From a virus, in the IMG/VR virus record IMGVR_UViG_3300035698_021901, positions 1 through 33,858 of that record: 33,858 bases of DNA, one strand, 5' to 3'. Shown here piece by piece: positions 7,651 through 14,822 of the stretch. The notes under the pieces are model-generated. The model worked only from the letters and a program-made list of their open reading frames with translations, was not told the DNA's origin and made no database searches. Within the stretch, counting starts at the first letter, position 1; each line of letters opens with the position of its first letter. A program made the translations under genes and the position numbers.

Positions 7651-7819
7651 AAGTGCCATAAGTGCCAGGAATTTTTTAAACATACTGTTCATCAGGGTTT
7701 CCGGTGTCGCAAAAGTGCCATCAAAAGTGCCATCAAAAATAGGGGTTTCCCGCTTATGTACAGGTCATCGGAGTTTCCTCTGAAATCGGGTGACCCGAAA
7801 AGTGCCAGCAAAAGTGCCA
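7651..7819 (-). repeat. iteron array, right half (AAGTGCCA, inverted)
   Basis: Six perfect AAGTGCCA copies, the reverse complement of the left-half unit, at 7651, 7660, 7713, 7725, 7800 and 7812. They come in three close pairs (9, 12 and 12 bp apart). Together with 7466-7565 they form a mirror-image array around the AT-rich core. A stray copy lies at 9808-9815. Confidence 0.85.
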
Positions 7820-7849
7820 TTCGGCAAGAATAGAAAAAGGAGTGAAATT

Positions 7850-8548
7850 ATGAGTGAAAATCAAGTGGAAATTCTACCCAAAAATGAGGTGGAAAATATA
7901 GAAGAATCATACTTTTATGTCAACCTATCTGACATGTCTTTTCTAAGCAAAAAACCCTCTGAGTGTCCATTTGAGGGCGTCATCTTTGCTAACAACACCT
8001 ACTACCGCATTCTAACGCCCCTGTTGTTTGACTGGCTTAACTCTAAGTTCAGGAGGATTAAAGAGTTGCACTTATCCGGTGGGGTGCCCAAAGGCTTTTT
8101 TCCTCCCATTCGCAAGAATTTCTTGCAGATACAGAATTATGCAAAGAGGATGTGGGGGGGAACCTTAAAATTTTGTATAGATACTGAGAAAGAAGAGTTT
8201 TTTGGTCTTTTCTCTGATTTAAACCTTATAGAGCCTTTCTTTAACCAAGTTTTGAGGATGGAAGAAATGCTTATAACAACAAAATCGGAGGAGGTGGAGA
8301 CCAAATATTTTATCGAGAAATGGTTGACCATGACTAAGGAGTTTTACCCCGAATACTGCGATAACAAAGCGATGTGGTTGACTGCTGCATATCAACTTTT
8401 TAAGGAGTATGGCAATTTGCTTTACATGACAGAGAAGATAGCGACAGAAGACAGAAAGGAGACTTTATATAGGATTGTTGGAATCCTTGGAGCCGAGCTA
8501 CAGAGAGAGTTTAGAGAGCAAGAAAGCGAGGAGGAGGAGGCATTATAA
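7850..8548 (+). CDS. hypothetical acidic protein next to the origin
   Basis: A 232-residue soluble protein I do not recognise, with a strongly acidic end (REQESEEEEAL). The N-terminal half contains short hydrophobic strands (GVIFANNTYYRIL); the second half looks helical. The ATG at 7850 is chosen because AAAGGAG (7836-7842) precedes it; an in-frame upstream extension to 7790 would translate iteron DNA and lacks a ribosome site. The stop overlaps the next start by one base (TAATG). As the first gene after the origin it could be an origin or replication accessory factor, but no DNA-binding motif is evident. Confidence 0.65.
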   Translation: MSENQVEILPKNEVENIEESYFYVNLSDMSFLSKKPSECPFEGVIFANNTYYRILTPLLFDWLNSKFRRIKELHLSGGVPKGFFPPIRKNFLQIQNYAKRMWGGTLKFCIDTEKEEFFGLFSDLNLIEPFFNQVLRMEEMLITTKSEEVETKYFIEKWLTMTKEFYPEYCDNKAMWLTAAYQLFKEYGNLLYMTEKIATEDRKETLYRIVGILGAELQREFREQESEEEEAL

Positions 8549-8784
8549 TGGGTGATTTTGCTTTATATTATAAAGAGTATTATACGACTTATTATACTCA
8601 ATGTCTTGATTGTAGTAATTTGTGTAGAATAAACATATTGGACTCAGATGGAGGTATGGTTACGAAAGTTAAGATGTATTGTATAGTATGTGGGAAGACA
8701 GAGATAGAAGGACACGAGAAGGGATCTGTGTCTTGGTTTGGAAACAGGATAATCAAAAAAATAACAAACAAGGAGGAGCCATGA
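8548..8784 (+). CDS. small zinc-ribbon protein
   Basis: A 78-residue protein with Cys clusters CLDCSNLC (about 19-26) and CIVCGK (about 45-49), typical of a zinc ribbon. The start overlaps the upstream stop by one base and has a strong GAGGAGGAGG site (8529-8538). The end overlaps the kinase start in an ATGA junction (8781-8784), so the three genes appear translationally coupled. Function is unknown. The fold differs from the zinc-ribbon protein at 331 in spacing and length, so the two do not look like recent duplicates. Confidence 0.65.
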   Translation: MGDFALYYKEYYTTYYTQCLDCSNLCRINILDSDGGMVTKVKMYCIVCGKTEIEGHEKGSVSWFGNRIIKKITNKEEP

Positions 8785-9521
8785 AAATGATATTCATAGA
8801 AGGCAACATCGGAGCCGGGAAGTCTGAGTTTTTAAAAGCCATGTTAAAACACAATCCCAACTGTGCAATAATCCCGGAGCCAGTACCGGGGAAGTATCTC
8901 CCATATCTCTATGAGAGACCAGAGCTATGGGCATATCCGTTTCAATTGATTATGGCTGTGGAGCGGAAGACCGCTCAGAACAACGCTTTGCGTTTGGAGG
9001 AGGATAGCCCGGGGAAACTTGTATTCCTGGAGCGGAGCCTTCATGCGGATTCGATATTTGCGGAGGTGGCTATAGAAGACCAAGAGGAGAAGGAGAAATA
9101 CAGGGTATTCAGGAAGGAGATTTTGGGTGATATTATTGCAAAGCCCGACATGATAATTTATCTCAGGAGTACCTCGGAGGGGTGTCAGAAACGAATCAAG
9201 GAGAGAATGGGAGTTGATGAGAGTCGAGAGTGTGAGGATGTCATAAGGGTTGACTACCTGCAGAAGATTCACGATAAGCATGAAGAATGGTTGGTAAGAC
9301 AAGATGACTGGTTATTACCAACCGAACAAAGGCTTGGTTATCCAATTTTAGTTTTAAATACAGAGGAGATTGATTGGAGGCTCAAAAGTGTGTCAGAAAG
9401 GATTTTTGATAGGATTGTAAAGATGTTAAAAGTTTGTCGTTTAAGGGCTGAGAAATTAGAGGAGTTTAGAAAGCCGAAAATTTGGAGAACAATAAGAACT
9501 TCAATTGATTACGGAGATTAA
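8781..9521 (+). CDS. deoxynucleoside kinase
   Basis: A 246-residue deoxynucleoside kinase of the dNK/dCK/dGK type, which phosphorylates deoxynucleosides with ATP to feed dNTP pools. Visible features: P-loop GNIGAGKS (8-15), the ERS motif (84-86) that positions the substrate, and YLRSTSEGCQKRIKER, the arginine-rich lid region. The length is usual (200-260). The ATG at 8781 has AGGAGGAGC directly upstream and overlaps the previous stop (ATGA); a longer in-frame form from 8679 would overlap that gene by over 100 bases and has no ribosome site. The tail beyond about 215 is very basic. Nucleotide salvage suits phage DNA synthesis; the preferred base cannot be told. Confidence 0.85.
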   Translation: MKMIFIEGNIGAGKSEFLKAMLKHNPNCAIIPEPVPGKYLPYLYERPELWAYPFQLIMAVERKTAQNNALRLEEDSPGKLVFLERSLHADSIFAEVAIEDQEEKEKYRVFRKEILGDIIAKPDMIIYLRSTSEGCQKRIKERMGVDESRECEDVIRVDYLQKIHDKHEEWLVRQDDWLLPTEQRLGYPILVLNTEEIDWRLKSVSERIFDRIVKMLKVCRLRAEKLEEFRKPKIWRTIRTSIDYGD

Positions 9522-9522
9522 C

Positions 9523-9771
9523 ATGAAATCCAATAAACGCTCAATCCGCCGCCATCATGTAGAGCGAATCATAAAGAAGCGGCTCAAAACCATTAAAAAG
9601 TCATGGGGAGAGTCGGATTTGATGGATTCTGAATGGTGGTGTGAGGGCAGACTACGGAAATGGAATTTATCATGTAAAGATGGATGCTGGATGTGCAAAC
9701 AAGGGAGAAAGACGAGGAGGCCGGAATTGAAAAACCAAGGATTAACACACAGCGATTCTGAGACACATTAA
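9523..9771 (+). CDS. small basic hypothetical protein
   Basis: An 82-residue protein rich in Arg and Lys at the N terminus (SNKRSIRRHHVERIIKKR) with a Trp/Cys-rich centre (WWCEG, CKDGCWMCKQG). Three Cys in CxxxCxxC plus an upstream Cys could bind zinc. The ATG at 9523 follows ACGGAG (9511-9516) and lies one base beyond the kinase stop; an in-frame TTG at 9505 is less likely. Charge and Cys pattern suggest nucleic-acid binding, but no family is recognised. Confidence 0.55.
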   Translation: MKSNKRSIRRHHVERIIKKRLKTIKKSWGESDLMDSEWWCEGRLRKWNLSCKDGCWMCKQGRKTRRPELKNQGLTHSDSETH

Positions 9772-9853
9772 AGGGCATTCTGGGTGATTATGTGTTAGAA
9801 TGGGTTAAAGTGCCACAGGGAGGCAGGACACAAAGTGAGGAGGATATAAAATA

Positions 9854-10078
9854 ATGTTCACAAAAGAGCAAATACAGGGAGCCATGCAAGCTGTTAGGGA
9901 GGACAAATTCATGGATTATTGTGAGGAACATGGTTTTGACTACTTAGAGATGAATTTGGCTCTTCCAGAATGGGAAGTTATCGATATTTCTAAAATTAAA
10001 CAAATCAAAAAAGGAGACGAAAATCATGCAAAACATGCAAATGATACACACAACGCAAAGAACGAAGGAAGCCGATAA
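9854..10078 (+). CDS. small hypothetical protein
   Basis: A 74-residue acidic-then-polar protein. The N-terminal part (FTKEQIQGAMQAVREDKFMDYCEEHGFDYLEM) looks helical; the C terminus is rich in Asn, His and Lys. It is preceded by a strong GAGGAGG site (9837-9843). The 82 bases before it hold no gene, only one stray AAGTGCCA iteron (9808-9815) and a weak CATTCT/AGAATG inverted repeat. Its last 53 bases overlap the next gene in another frame, so its low-complexity end may be dispensable. Function unknown. Confidence 0.5.
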   Translation: MFTKEQIQGAMQAVREDKFMDYCEEHGFDYLEMNLALPEWEVIDISKIKQIKKGDENHAKHANDTHNAKNEGSR

Positions 10079-10373
10079 CCGGGGTAGCGCAACCAAAAAC
10101 TTCATTTTTGCTCTGTTTATAGCAATAGTGGTTTTTGGAGTAATTATCGCCGTGGTGAAATTTGATGTCCTGGGGAGCCTAAAAACAACCGGGCAACAAG
10201 CAAAACAGGCCATGGGTCAAAAGTGGGAATACAAAATTGATAGTTTTTATGACAAAGACCTTAAAACTGAGATGAATGTTCAGGGTGAAGCTGGCTGGGA
10301 ATTGGTATTTGCCAGGCGTGCACTGAACGAAGACGAAGCGATGTATGAAATGATTTTTAAAAGGCGAAAGTAA
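10026..10373 (+). CDS. membrane-anchored DUF4177-like protein
   Basis: A 115-residue protein with a polar N terminus, one membrane helix (FIFALFIAIVVFGVIIAVV, about 26-44), a short linker and a C-terminal domain WEYKIDSFYDKD...GEAGWELVFARR...YEMIFKRRK. This C-terminal pattern, an opening W-E-Y-K strand, a G-x-x-G-W-E-L core and a final strand ending in basic residues, is that of the small DUF4177 family. Start: AAAGGAG at 10009-10015, then ATG at 10026. It probably sits in the inner membrane with the small domain in the cytoplasm by the positive-inside rule. Its function in the phage is unknown. Confidence 0.65.
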   Translation: MQNMQMIHTTQRTKEADNRGSATKNFIFALFIAIVVFGVIIAVVKFDVLGSLKTTGQQAKQAMGQKWEYKIDSFYDKDLKTEMNVQGEAGWELVFARRALNEDEAMYEMIFKRRK

Positions 10374-10411
10374 TCCAAGCCCATCAAAATAACATGAGGA
10401 GATAGTATAAT

Positions 10412-10846
10412 ATGACCCTTAAAAGCTTTGCATTCTACAAGGTCAACTTCTCTTATTATCATGGTAAAGACAACATCATTATAGTTGAGCTTCAAGTGTC
10501 TTGCCCATTCTGCCAGGAGCAATGTTCGCAGTCTTTGGGTGGAGAATATAATGAAATGCTTCGATTCCGGGATGTTGAATGGCATTGTTTAGCATGTAAA
10601 ATGGCATTCTATCCTGATGTGTATTCTAAGACGGCAGGGGAGCATTACCAGGAATACATGGCGAATCAGAAGACTGTGGCAATGAGAGGAATCAATGAGA
10701 CCACAGAGATTCAGCAATGCTTCATAGAGGAAACGAGGAAGAATGAGGGCATCAAGAAAGGGCGTGGTTCAGGAGGTAATAAGTTTGGAAAGAAAAGAAA
10801 GCGATTTGATTGGAGAGGACAATTTATGAGGATGTATGAGTGTTAA
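10412..10846 (+). CDS. zinc-finger protein with basic tail
   Basis: A 144-residue protein with a zinc-ribbon pair CPFCQEQC (about 31-38) and CLAC (about 59-62), followed by a long tail that is basic and Gly-rich (KKGRGSGGNKFGKKRKRFDWRG, split here as seen from about 115 to 136). GAGGAGA (10395-10401) precedes the ATG. The tail could bind nucleic acid. A TATAAT sequence overlaps the start but has no matching -35 box. Function unknown; the zinc site is clear. Confidence 0.6.
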   Translation: MTLKSFAFYKVNFSYYHGKDNIIIVELQVSCPFCQEQCSQSLGGEYNEMLRFRDVEWHCLACKMAFYPDVYSKTAGEHYQEYMANQKTVAMRGINETTEIQQCFIEETRKNEGIKKGRGSGGNKFGKKRKRFDWRGQFMRMYEC

Positions 10847-10869
10847 ATCATGGAATGAGGAGGAAGGAA

Positions 10870-11112
10870 ATGAGCCTTTTAAAACAAGAAATAGTAGTGT
10901 TGAATTGGACTTATCGATATTTAAAACAAATAGCTAAATTCGAGAGGGTTTTAGATTTAAAGTCATGTGGCATAACAATCAAAGACTGCAAAGACGCTAT
11001 TGAAGCTATTGAGAAATTGATGTTTATCATGAGTTTTATTTGTCCTTGTGGTCAGATTATGGGTAATTTAGCAACATTTTTATTGCTTGAAATTGGAAAA
11101 TTGAATACTTGA
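10870..11112 (+). CDS. small hypothetical helical protein
   Basis: An 80-residue, mostly helical protein with a hydrophobic C-terminal stretch (LMFIMSFICPCG then IMGNLATFLLLEIG), perhaps membrane-associated. The ATG at 10870 is chosen because GAGGAGGAAGG (10857-10867) precedes it; a GTG at 10840 would overlap the previous gene. It is the last gene before the promoter of the packaging operon, and the -35 box overlaps its stop codon. No family is recognised; a holin-like role is conceivable but unsupported. Confidence 0.5.
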   Translation: MSLLKQEIVVLNWTYRYLKQIAKFERVLDLKSCGITIKDCKDAIEAIEKLMFIMSFICPCGQIMGNLATFLLLEIGKLNT

Positions 11113-11137
11113 CAATTTAATAACCATGTGGTATGGT
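11109..11137 (+). promoter_or_regulatory. sigma-70-type promoter of the packaging/head operon
   Basis: A perfect TTGACA -35 box (11109-11114) and TATGGT (11132-11137, 4 of 6 matches) are separated by 17 bases. Transcription would start near 11144, about 115 bases before the terminase small-subunit gene. No other convincing promoter lies between here and the end of the window. Confidence 0.6.
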
Positions 11138-11161
11138 AATATAGAAATCTTTGTAATCAAG

Positions 11162-11189
11162 AAGACCATCAAACACTATCAAGACCATC
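11162..11189 (+). repeat. direct repeat AAGACCATC in the terminase leader
   Basis: AAGACCATC occurs at 11162-11170 and 11181-11189, 19 bases apart, just upstream of the small terminase gene. Such repeats can be terminase (pac/cos) recognition sites or operators; here that is only a suggestion. Confidence 0.35.
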
Positions 11190-11209
11190 GAGCCTAACAC
11201 ACTGCAGGA

Positions 11210-11240
11210 GCGAGCCGGCTAACACCCGGTTCGTTTCTTT
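11210..11240 (+). terminator. leader hairpin, possible attenuator
   Basis: GCGAGCCGG (11210-11218) pairs with CCGGTTCGT (11226-11234) over nine base pairs, two of them G-U, with a 7-base loop. TTCTTT follows. It lies between the promoter and the terminase gene, so it is either an attenuator that must be read through, or a stabilising 5' hairpin. The T-run is short, so termination would be weak. Confidence 0.45.
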
Positions 11241-11257
11241 ATATAGGGGAGAATGAC

Positions 11258-11710
11258 ATGGCAGGAGGACGCCCTTCTAAATTAACACCAAAATTACATG
11301 AGAATATTGTTTCACTCATGGCAGAGGGGAATTATTTATGCACAGCATGCGCCGCATGTGGGATAACAGAAACAACTTATCATCGGTGGGTTGCTGATGG
11401 AAAAGAAGCTAAAAGCGGCAAATTTTATGAGTTTTATAGGGACATAAAAAAAGCAGAGGCGCAAGCAGAAGCTAAAAGGCTTCGAGGGATAAAAAAGTTA
11501 GGCGAAGAAGGAAACTGGACTGCGTTAGCATGGATATTGGAGCGAAGAGACCCTAACAAGTGGGCAAAGACAGTTCGCCATGAGGGCGGTAACCCTTCGA
11601 ATCCCATCAATATTAACATGTCATTATCTGATAAATTGGATAGCATGACGGAGGCAGAACTTGAAGCAGAACTTGACAAAGCGAGAAAGAAAGCAGAAAA
11701 ATTACATTAA
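11258..11710 (+). CDS. terminase small subunit
   Basis: A 150-residue protein that should recognise phage DNA and recruit the large terminase. It opens with GGRPSKLTPKL, a common start for this family, then a helix-turn-helix of about 28-46 (CTACAACGITETTYHRWV). Two charged helices follow, including EAQAEAKRLRGIKKL and a WTALAWILERRDPNKW segment that is very typical of phage small terminases. The C-terminal acidic helix (LEAELDKARKKAEKL) may contact the large subunit. GGGGAGA (11246-11252) precedes the ATG. It overlaps the probable large-subunit start by about 50 bases, as is frequent for this pair. Confidence 0.85.
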   Translation: MAGGRPSKLTPKLHENIVSLMAEGNYLCTACAACGITETTYHRWVADGKEAKSGKFYEFYRDIKKAEAQAEAKRLRGIKKLGEEGNWTALAWILERRDPNKWAKTVRHEGGNPSNPININMSLSDKLDSMTEAELEAELDKARKKAEKLH

Positions 11711-13346
11711 GCTTGTTGAAGAGAAATTGCAGGTGAAGCGTGATATGAAGACGAAGCTTTCTGTCTGGGCTGAAAAGAATGTCATGTTAAACGGTAAGCC
11801 GTTTTCGTTCAAAGGCCATGAGTACCTTCGCCAACCGTATGACGACAACCATCCTTTTCAGATTGAGCAGAAAGCAGTTCAAGTGGGTATCTCCACGAAG
11901 AAGGCTATCATGTCGATATGGAGAGCCGCTCAACATGGCAATTCGACAGGATACTTCTTCCCTGATGAGGGATGGGCAAACCGTTTTTCAATGCGGGTTA
12001 AAGAAGAGATAATCAAGGACTCGCCAAAAATCATGTTGCAGATGGACAGGCGAAGTATTGACAATGTAGGGGATAGACGAATCGGGAAGGGTATGGTTCA
12101 TTTTAGAGGATTGAGAAATCCTAAAGGCACGCAGGAAACCCCGATGGACATTATAGTTATAGATGAATTTGACCATATCGGTAACATGAAGAAATTAAGC
12201 GAAGCTAAACAGCGAACATCCCACTCGACCTTAAAATGGCTTCATTATGTGGGCATCCCCACTGTGGCCGGGTGGGGTATCAATGCATTATTCCAGCAGT
12301 CGACACAATATAACTGGAATCTGATATGTCCGAATATACAATGCAAACATTATAATATACTTGTTGAGACATTCCCGGAATGCTTAAAACGAATTGATGA
12401 GGATACGGTCATTCGAGTTTGCTCAAAGTGCGGGGCAGAACTGGATACTGAACAAGGGGCATGGGTAGCGAAGAATCCTGATTCTAAAATACATGGCTAT
12501 CACTACACGCAGTTGAGCACAGCACCCACGGATTTGAGTGAAGTCCTGTATTTATGGGAGCGGTTGCAGGCAGGTGAAGCTAATCCAGGGGAAGACTTAG
12601 AGACATTTTTTCGTGAAATCTTAGGATTGCCGTTTATCATGGCAGAGAATCAGTTAACCGCCACGCAGGTTTTAGCATGTTGTAGGGCGGCCACACCGAG
12701 CATGAGTGGTGCGCAGAATTACATGGGCGTTGATACCGGGAAGCGGCAGTGGCGACATGTTATTATGAAAGGAAGTAGCGATGGGGGATCTGACAAAAAC
12801 TTCTCCACCCTGGCCATGGGAGAAGCCACATGGGAGCAAATCTATAGCGACATGGATACCTACAATGTCATGTGTTGCGTGGTTGACCCAGGAGGTAATG
12901 ATACCAAGACCAGGGAATTTCAGGCTGATTTCCCTGGCAGGGTTTACTTGATTCCTCCCGCATGTTATACGGCTCGTGAAACGGTGTATATAGAATTCAG
13001 AGAAGAGAAGGGCTATGTCGTAGCCAACAGGACGGGAACCATAGACTTTCTTGTAAACAAAATCAGAGGGCAGAAGCTTGTCTTACCTCGCAAAGACTTG
13101 CCGGAAGTAGCCGTGTTTGTGAAGCATTGTTTGAATATCAAGAGGATTGCCGAAATCAAAGATGAGCAGTTGGGAATCAAAACTTACAAGTGGATACGGA
13201 CAGGTGATGACCACTGCGTACATGCCTTAAACTACGCCATGATTGCCAGTTATGGTGATACGGCGGGATTATGGAAGGATGTAGCAAACATGAACGCTGA
13301 TAGCGTTTTTAAGAGTATGACAAACTATGCAGAGATGGGATTATAA
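11661..13346 (+). CDS. terminase large subunit (GpA-like)
   Basis: A 561-residue packaging motor and nuclease. The ATPase half has a degenerate Walker A (QVGISTKK, 74-81) and a clear Walker B MDIIVIDEFD (D168, E169). A Cys4 zinc insertion follows (C223, C228, C254, C257), as in the GpA branch of terminases. The C-terminal RNase H-like nuclease shows MGVDTGK (D358), CVVDPGGND (D409) and DDHCVHALNYA (D516, D517). Start: the TTG at 11661 is supported by GGAGG at 11650-11654; a later GTG (11734) has a poor site. The family is certain, the exact start is not. Confidence 0.9.
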   Translation: MKQNLTKRERKQKNYIKLVEEKLQVKRDMKTKLSVWAEKNVMLNGKPFSFKGHEYLRQPYDDNHPFQIEQKAVQVGISTKKAIMSIWRAAQHGNSTGYFFPDEGWANRFSMRVKEEIIKDSPKIMLQMDRRSIDNVGDRRIGKGMVHFRGLRNPKGTQETPMDIIVIDEFDHIGNMKKLSEAKQRTSHSTLKWLHYVGIPTVAGWGINALFQQSTQYNWNLICPNIQCKHYNILVETFPECLKRIDEDTVIRVCSKCGAELDTEQGAWVAKNPDSKIHGYHYTQLSTAPTDLSEVLYLWERLQAGEANPGEDLETFFREILGLPFIMAENQLTATQVLACCRAATPSMSGAQNYMGVDTGKRQWRHVIMKGSSDGGSDKNFSTLAMGEATWEQIYSDMDTYNVMCCVVDPGGNDTKTREFQADFPGRVYLIPPACYTARETVYIEFREEKGYVVANRTGTIDFLVNKIRGQKLVLPRKDLPEVAVFVKHCLNIKRIAEIKDEQLGIKTYKWIRTGDDHCVHALNYAMIASYGDTAGLWKDVANMNADSVFKSMTNYAEMGL

Positions 13347-13367
13347 GGATAGGAGTTATAAGATAAC

Positions 13368-14735
13368 ATGACAATTAAAATAGCATGTGAAACAAAACAT
13401 AGTTTACCGCTTGCGGATTTAACATGTCTTCAAGGTGACCTAAAAACCCTGTCTGATGAGAATAAAGCGAAGCTTAGAAAGCAGATTGTAGAGAAGGGAT
13501 TCATTGCTCCGTTCTTTGTGTGGAAAAATGAGGAGAATGGCAAGGTTATAAATTACATCATAGACGGACATCAACGGGAAGTCGTTCTAAAAGACATGGC
13601 AAGTGAAGGCGAGGAATTGCCCGGAGCCTTTCCTGTTGTGTATATAGAAGCAAAAGACGAGAGGGACGCAAAAGAAAAGCTCCTGGCTATCAACTCACAG
13701 TATGGCAAGATGACCGAAGAATCTTTATTTAATTTTGCAGAAGAACTTGATTTCAAGTTTGAGGATTTAGGCGATTTCCAGTTTGCCGGGATTGATACGG
13801 AGGGATTGGAAGGATTGTTTGATGAGGCTAACGAGCCAGAGCATACTGATGAAGACAACATTTGCACCGCTAAAAAGAATGAAATTATAGTTGATAATGA
13901 GGAAGAATTTTTAGAACAATTCGATAGATTTATTGTTTCTTTTTCAGGAGGGAAAGATAGCACTTTTCTTCTTTTATGGGCATTAGAAAATTTACCAAAA
14001 GAGAAAATAAGTGTTTTGTATTGGGATTCTGGTCTTAATTGGGAAGAAGAATATCAATTTTTACAATACATGTGTAGTAAAAATGATTTAGAATCTATTG
14101 TTTGTGGCTATAAAGATGCGGAATTAATTGAAAAAACAGTGATAGAAAAAGGTTATCCTTTTTATGGTAATTTGTGGTGTCAATCATTATTAAAAATTCA
14201 TTCCTTGGCTAGGGCGGGGAAGTATATTGAGGAGAAATACGGAAAAATATTATTATTAAACGGGATAAGGCACGCAGAGGCAGGTTCGGCGAATGCTTCA
14301 AAGCGGGGGCAATATCCTCGTTTTTACATGGAAGGCAGTAATAAGAAACCGATGTTCTGCCCCCTCATAAAAGAAACCGATGAAGATTTGATTGCATATA
14401 TACAGAAACATAACGAAAAGATTTTACCGCTTTATAAATGGGCAAACAGAACGGGATGTTGGTTTTGTCCTAATAGCGATGTGAAAATTCGTGCTTATAT
14501 AAAAATTAAACATCCTGTGAAATTGGTTTATATAAATGAGTTATTATGCAAAGGCATGAAGAATAAGGTTTGGAAAGAGAAGAAATTTGAGGATTTATTT
14601 ATTTTTTTCAATTCTCCCAAAGAGTTGGTGAAGGGAAGCTTTAGCGATATTGCTTTCACGGAAGAAGAATTCAAAATAGCCGTTCAAGAGCAACAGAACG
14701 AGAATTATAAAAAAAGTATAGATTTGCGAGATTGA
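13368..14735 (+). CDS. ParB-like domain fused to PAPS-reductase/DndC-type domain
   Basis: A 455-residue fusion. The N-terminal third is a ParB/sulfiredoxin-like domain with IIDGHQRE (64-71) and a following AKEKLLAINSQYGKM stretch typical of phage ParB-like proteins. After an acidic linker (about 150-175) comes an ATP-pyrophosphatase of the PAPS-reductase class: FSGGKDST PP-loop (192-199), SGLNWEEE, LNGIRHAEAG, and a Cys pair GCWFCPN (C364, C367). Phages often carry these as two adjacent genes; DndC (phosphorothioation) and IbrA belong to the same class. Likely roles are adenylation-based nucleic-acid or thiol chemistry at specific DNA sites. From about 13860 the DNA is visibly more AT-rich, suggesting the second domain came from elsewhere. 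Confidence 0.85.
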   Translation: MTIKIACETKHSLPLADLTCLQGDLKTLSDENKAKLRKQIVEKGFIAPFFVWKNEENGKVINYIIDGHQREVVLKDMASEGEELPGAFPVVYIEAKDERDAKEKLLAINSQYGKMTEESLFNFAEELDFKFEDLGDFQFAGIDTEGLEGLFDEANEPEHTDEDNICTAKKNEIIVDNEEEFLEQFDRFIVSFSGGKDSTFLLLWALENLPKEKISVLYWDSGLNWEEEYQFLQYMCSKNDLESIVCGYKDAELIEKTVIEKGYPFYGNLWCQSLLKIHSLARAGKYIEEKYGKILLLNGIRHAEAGSANASKRGQYPRFYMEGSNKKPMFCPLIKETDEDLIAYIQKHNEKILPLYKWANRTGCWFCPNSDVKIRAYIKIKHPVKLVYINELLCKGMKNKVWKEKKFEDLFIFFNSPKELVKGSFSDIAFTEEEFKIAVQEQQNENYKKSIDLRD

Positions 14736-14822
14736 GCCGGGATATTGCCAGGTGATAATTGACCGATGGGAGAAGTTGACCGGGGAGAAGGCCGTTAAAA
14801 TAACAACAGAGAGTAACCAATC

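Noticed and set aside
7466-7819. CRISPR array
   Set aside because: Units are only 8 bp, spacing is short and irregular, and the orientation flips in the middle. No cas genes are seen.
7639-7833. 64-codon ORF across the right iteron array (MGEKKCHKCQEFF start)
   Set aside because: No ribosome site precedes it, and its KSAIKSAI-type repeats are simply the translation of the AAGTGCCA iterons. It is better explained as origin DNA.
8679-8780. N-terminal extension of the deoxynucleoside kinase
   Set aside because: It overlaps the zinc-ribbon gene in another frame, lacks a ribosome site, and the P-loop falls at the usual place when starting at 8781.
10404-10409. TATAAT just before the gene at 10412
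   Set aside because: No -35 box at 16-18 bases, and it overlaps the ribosome-site-to-start region.
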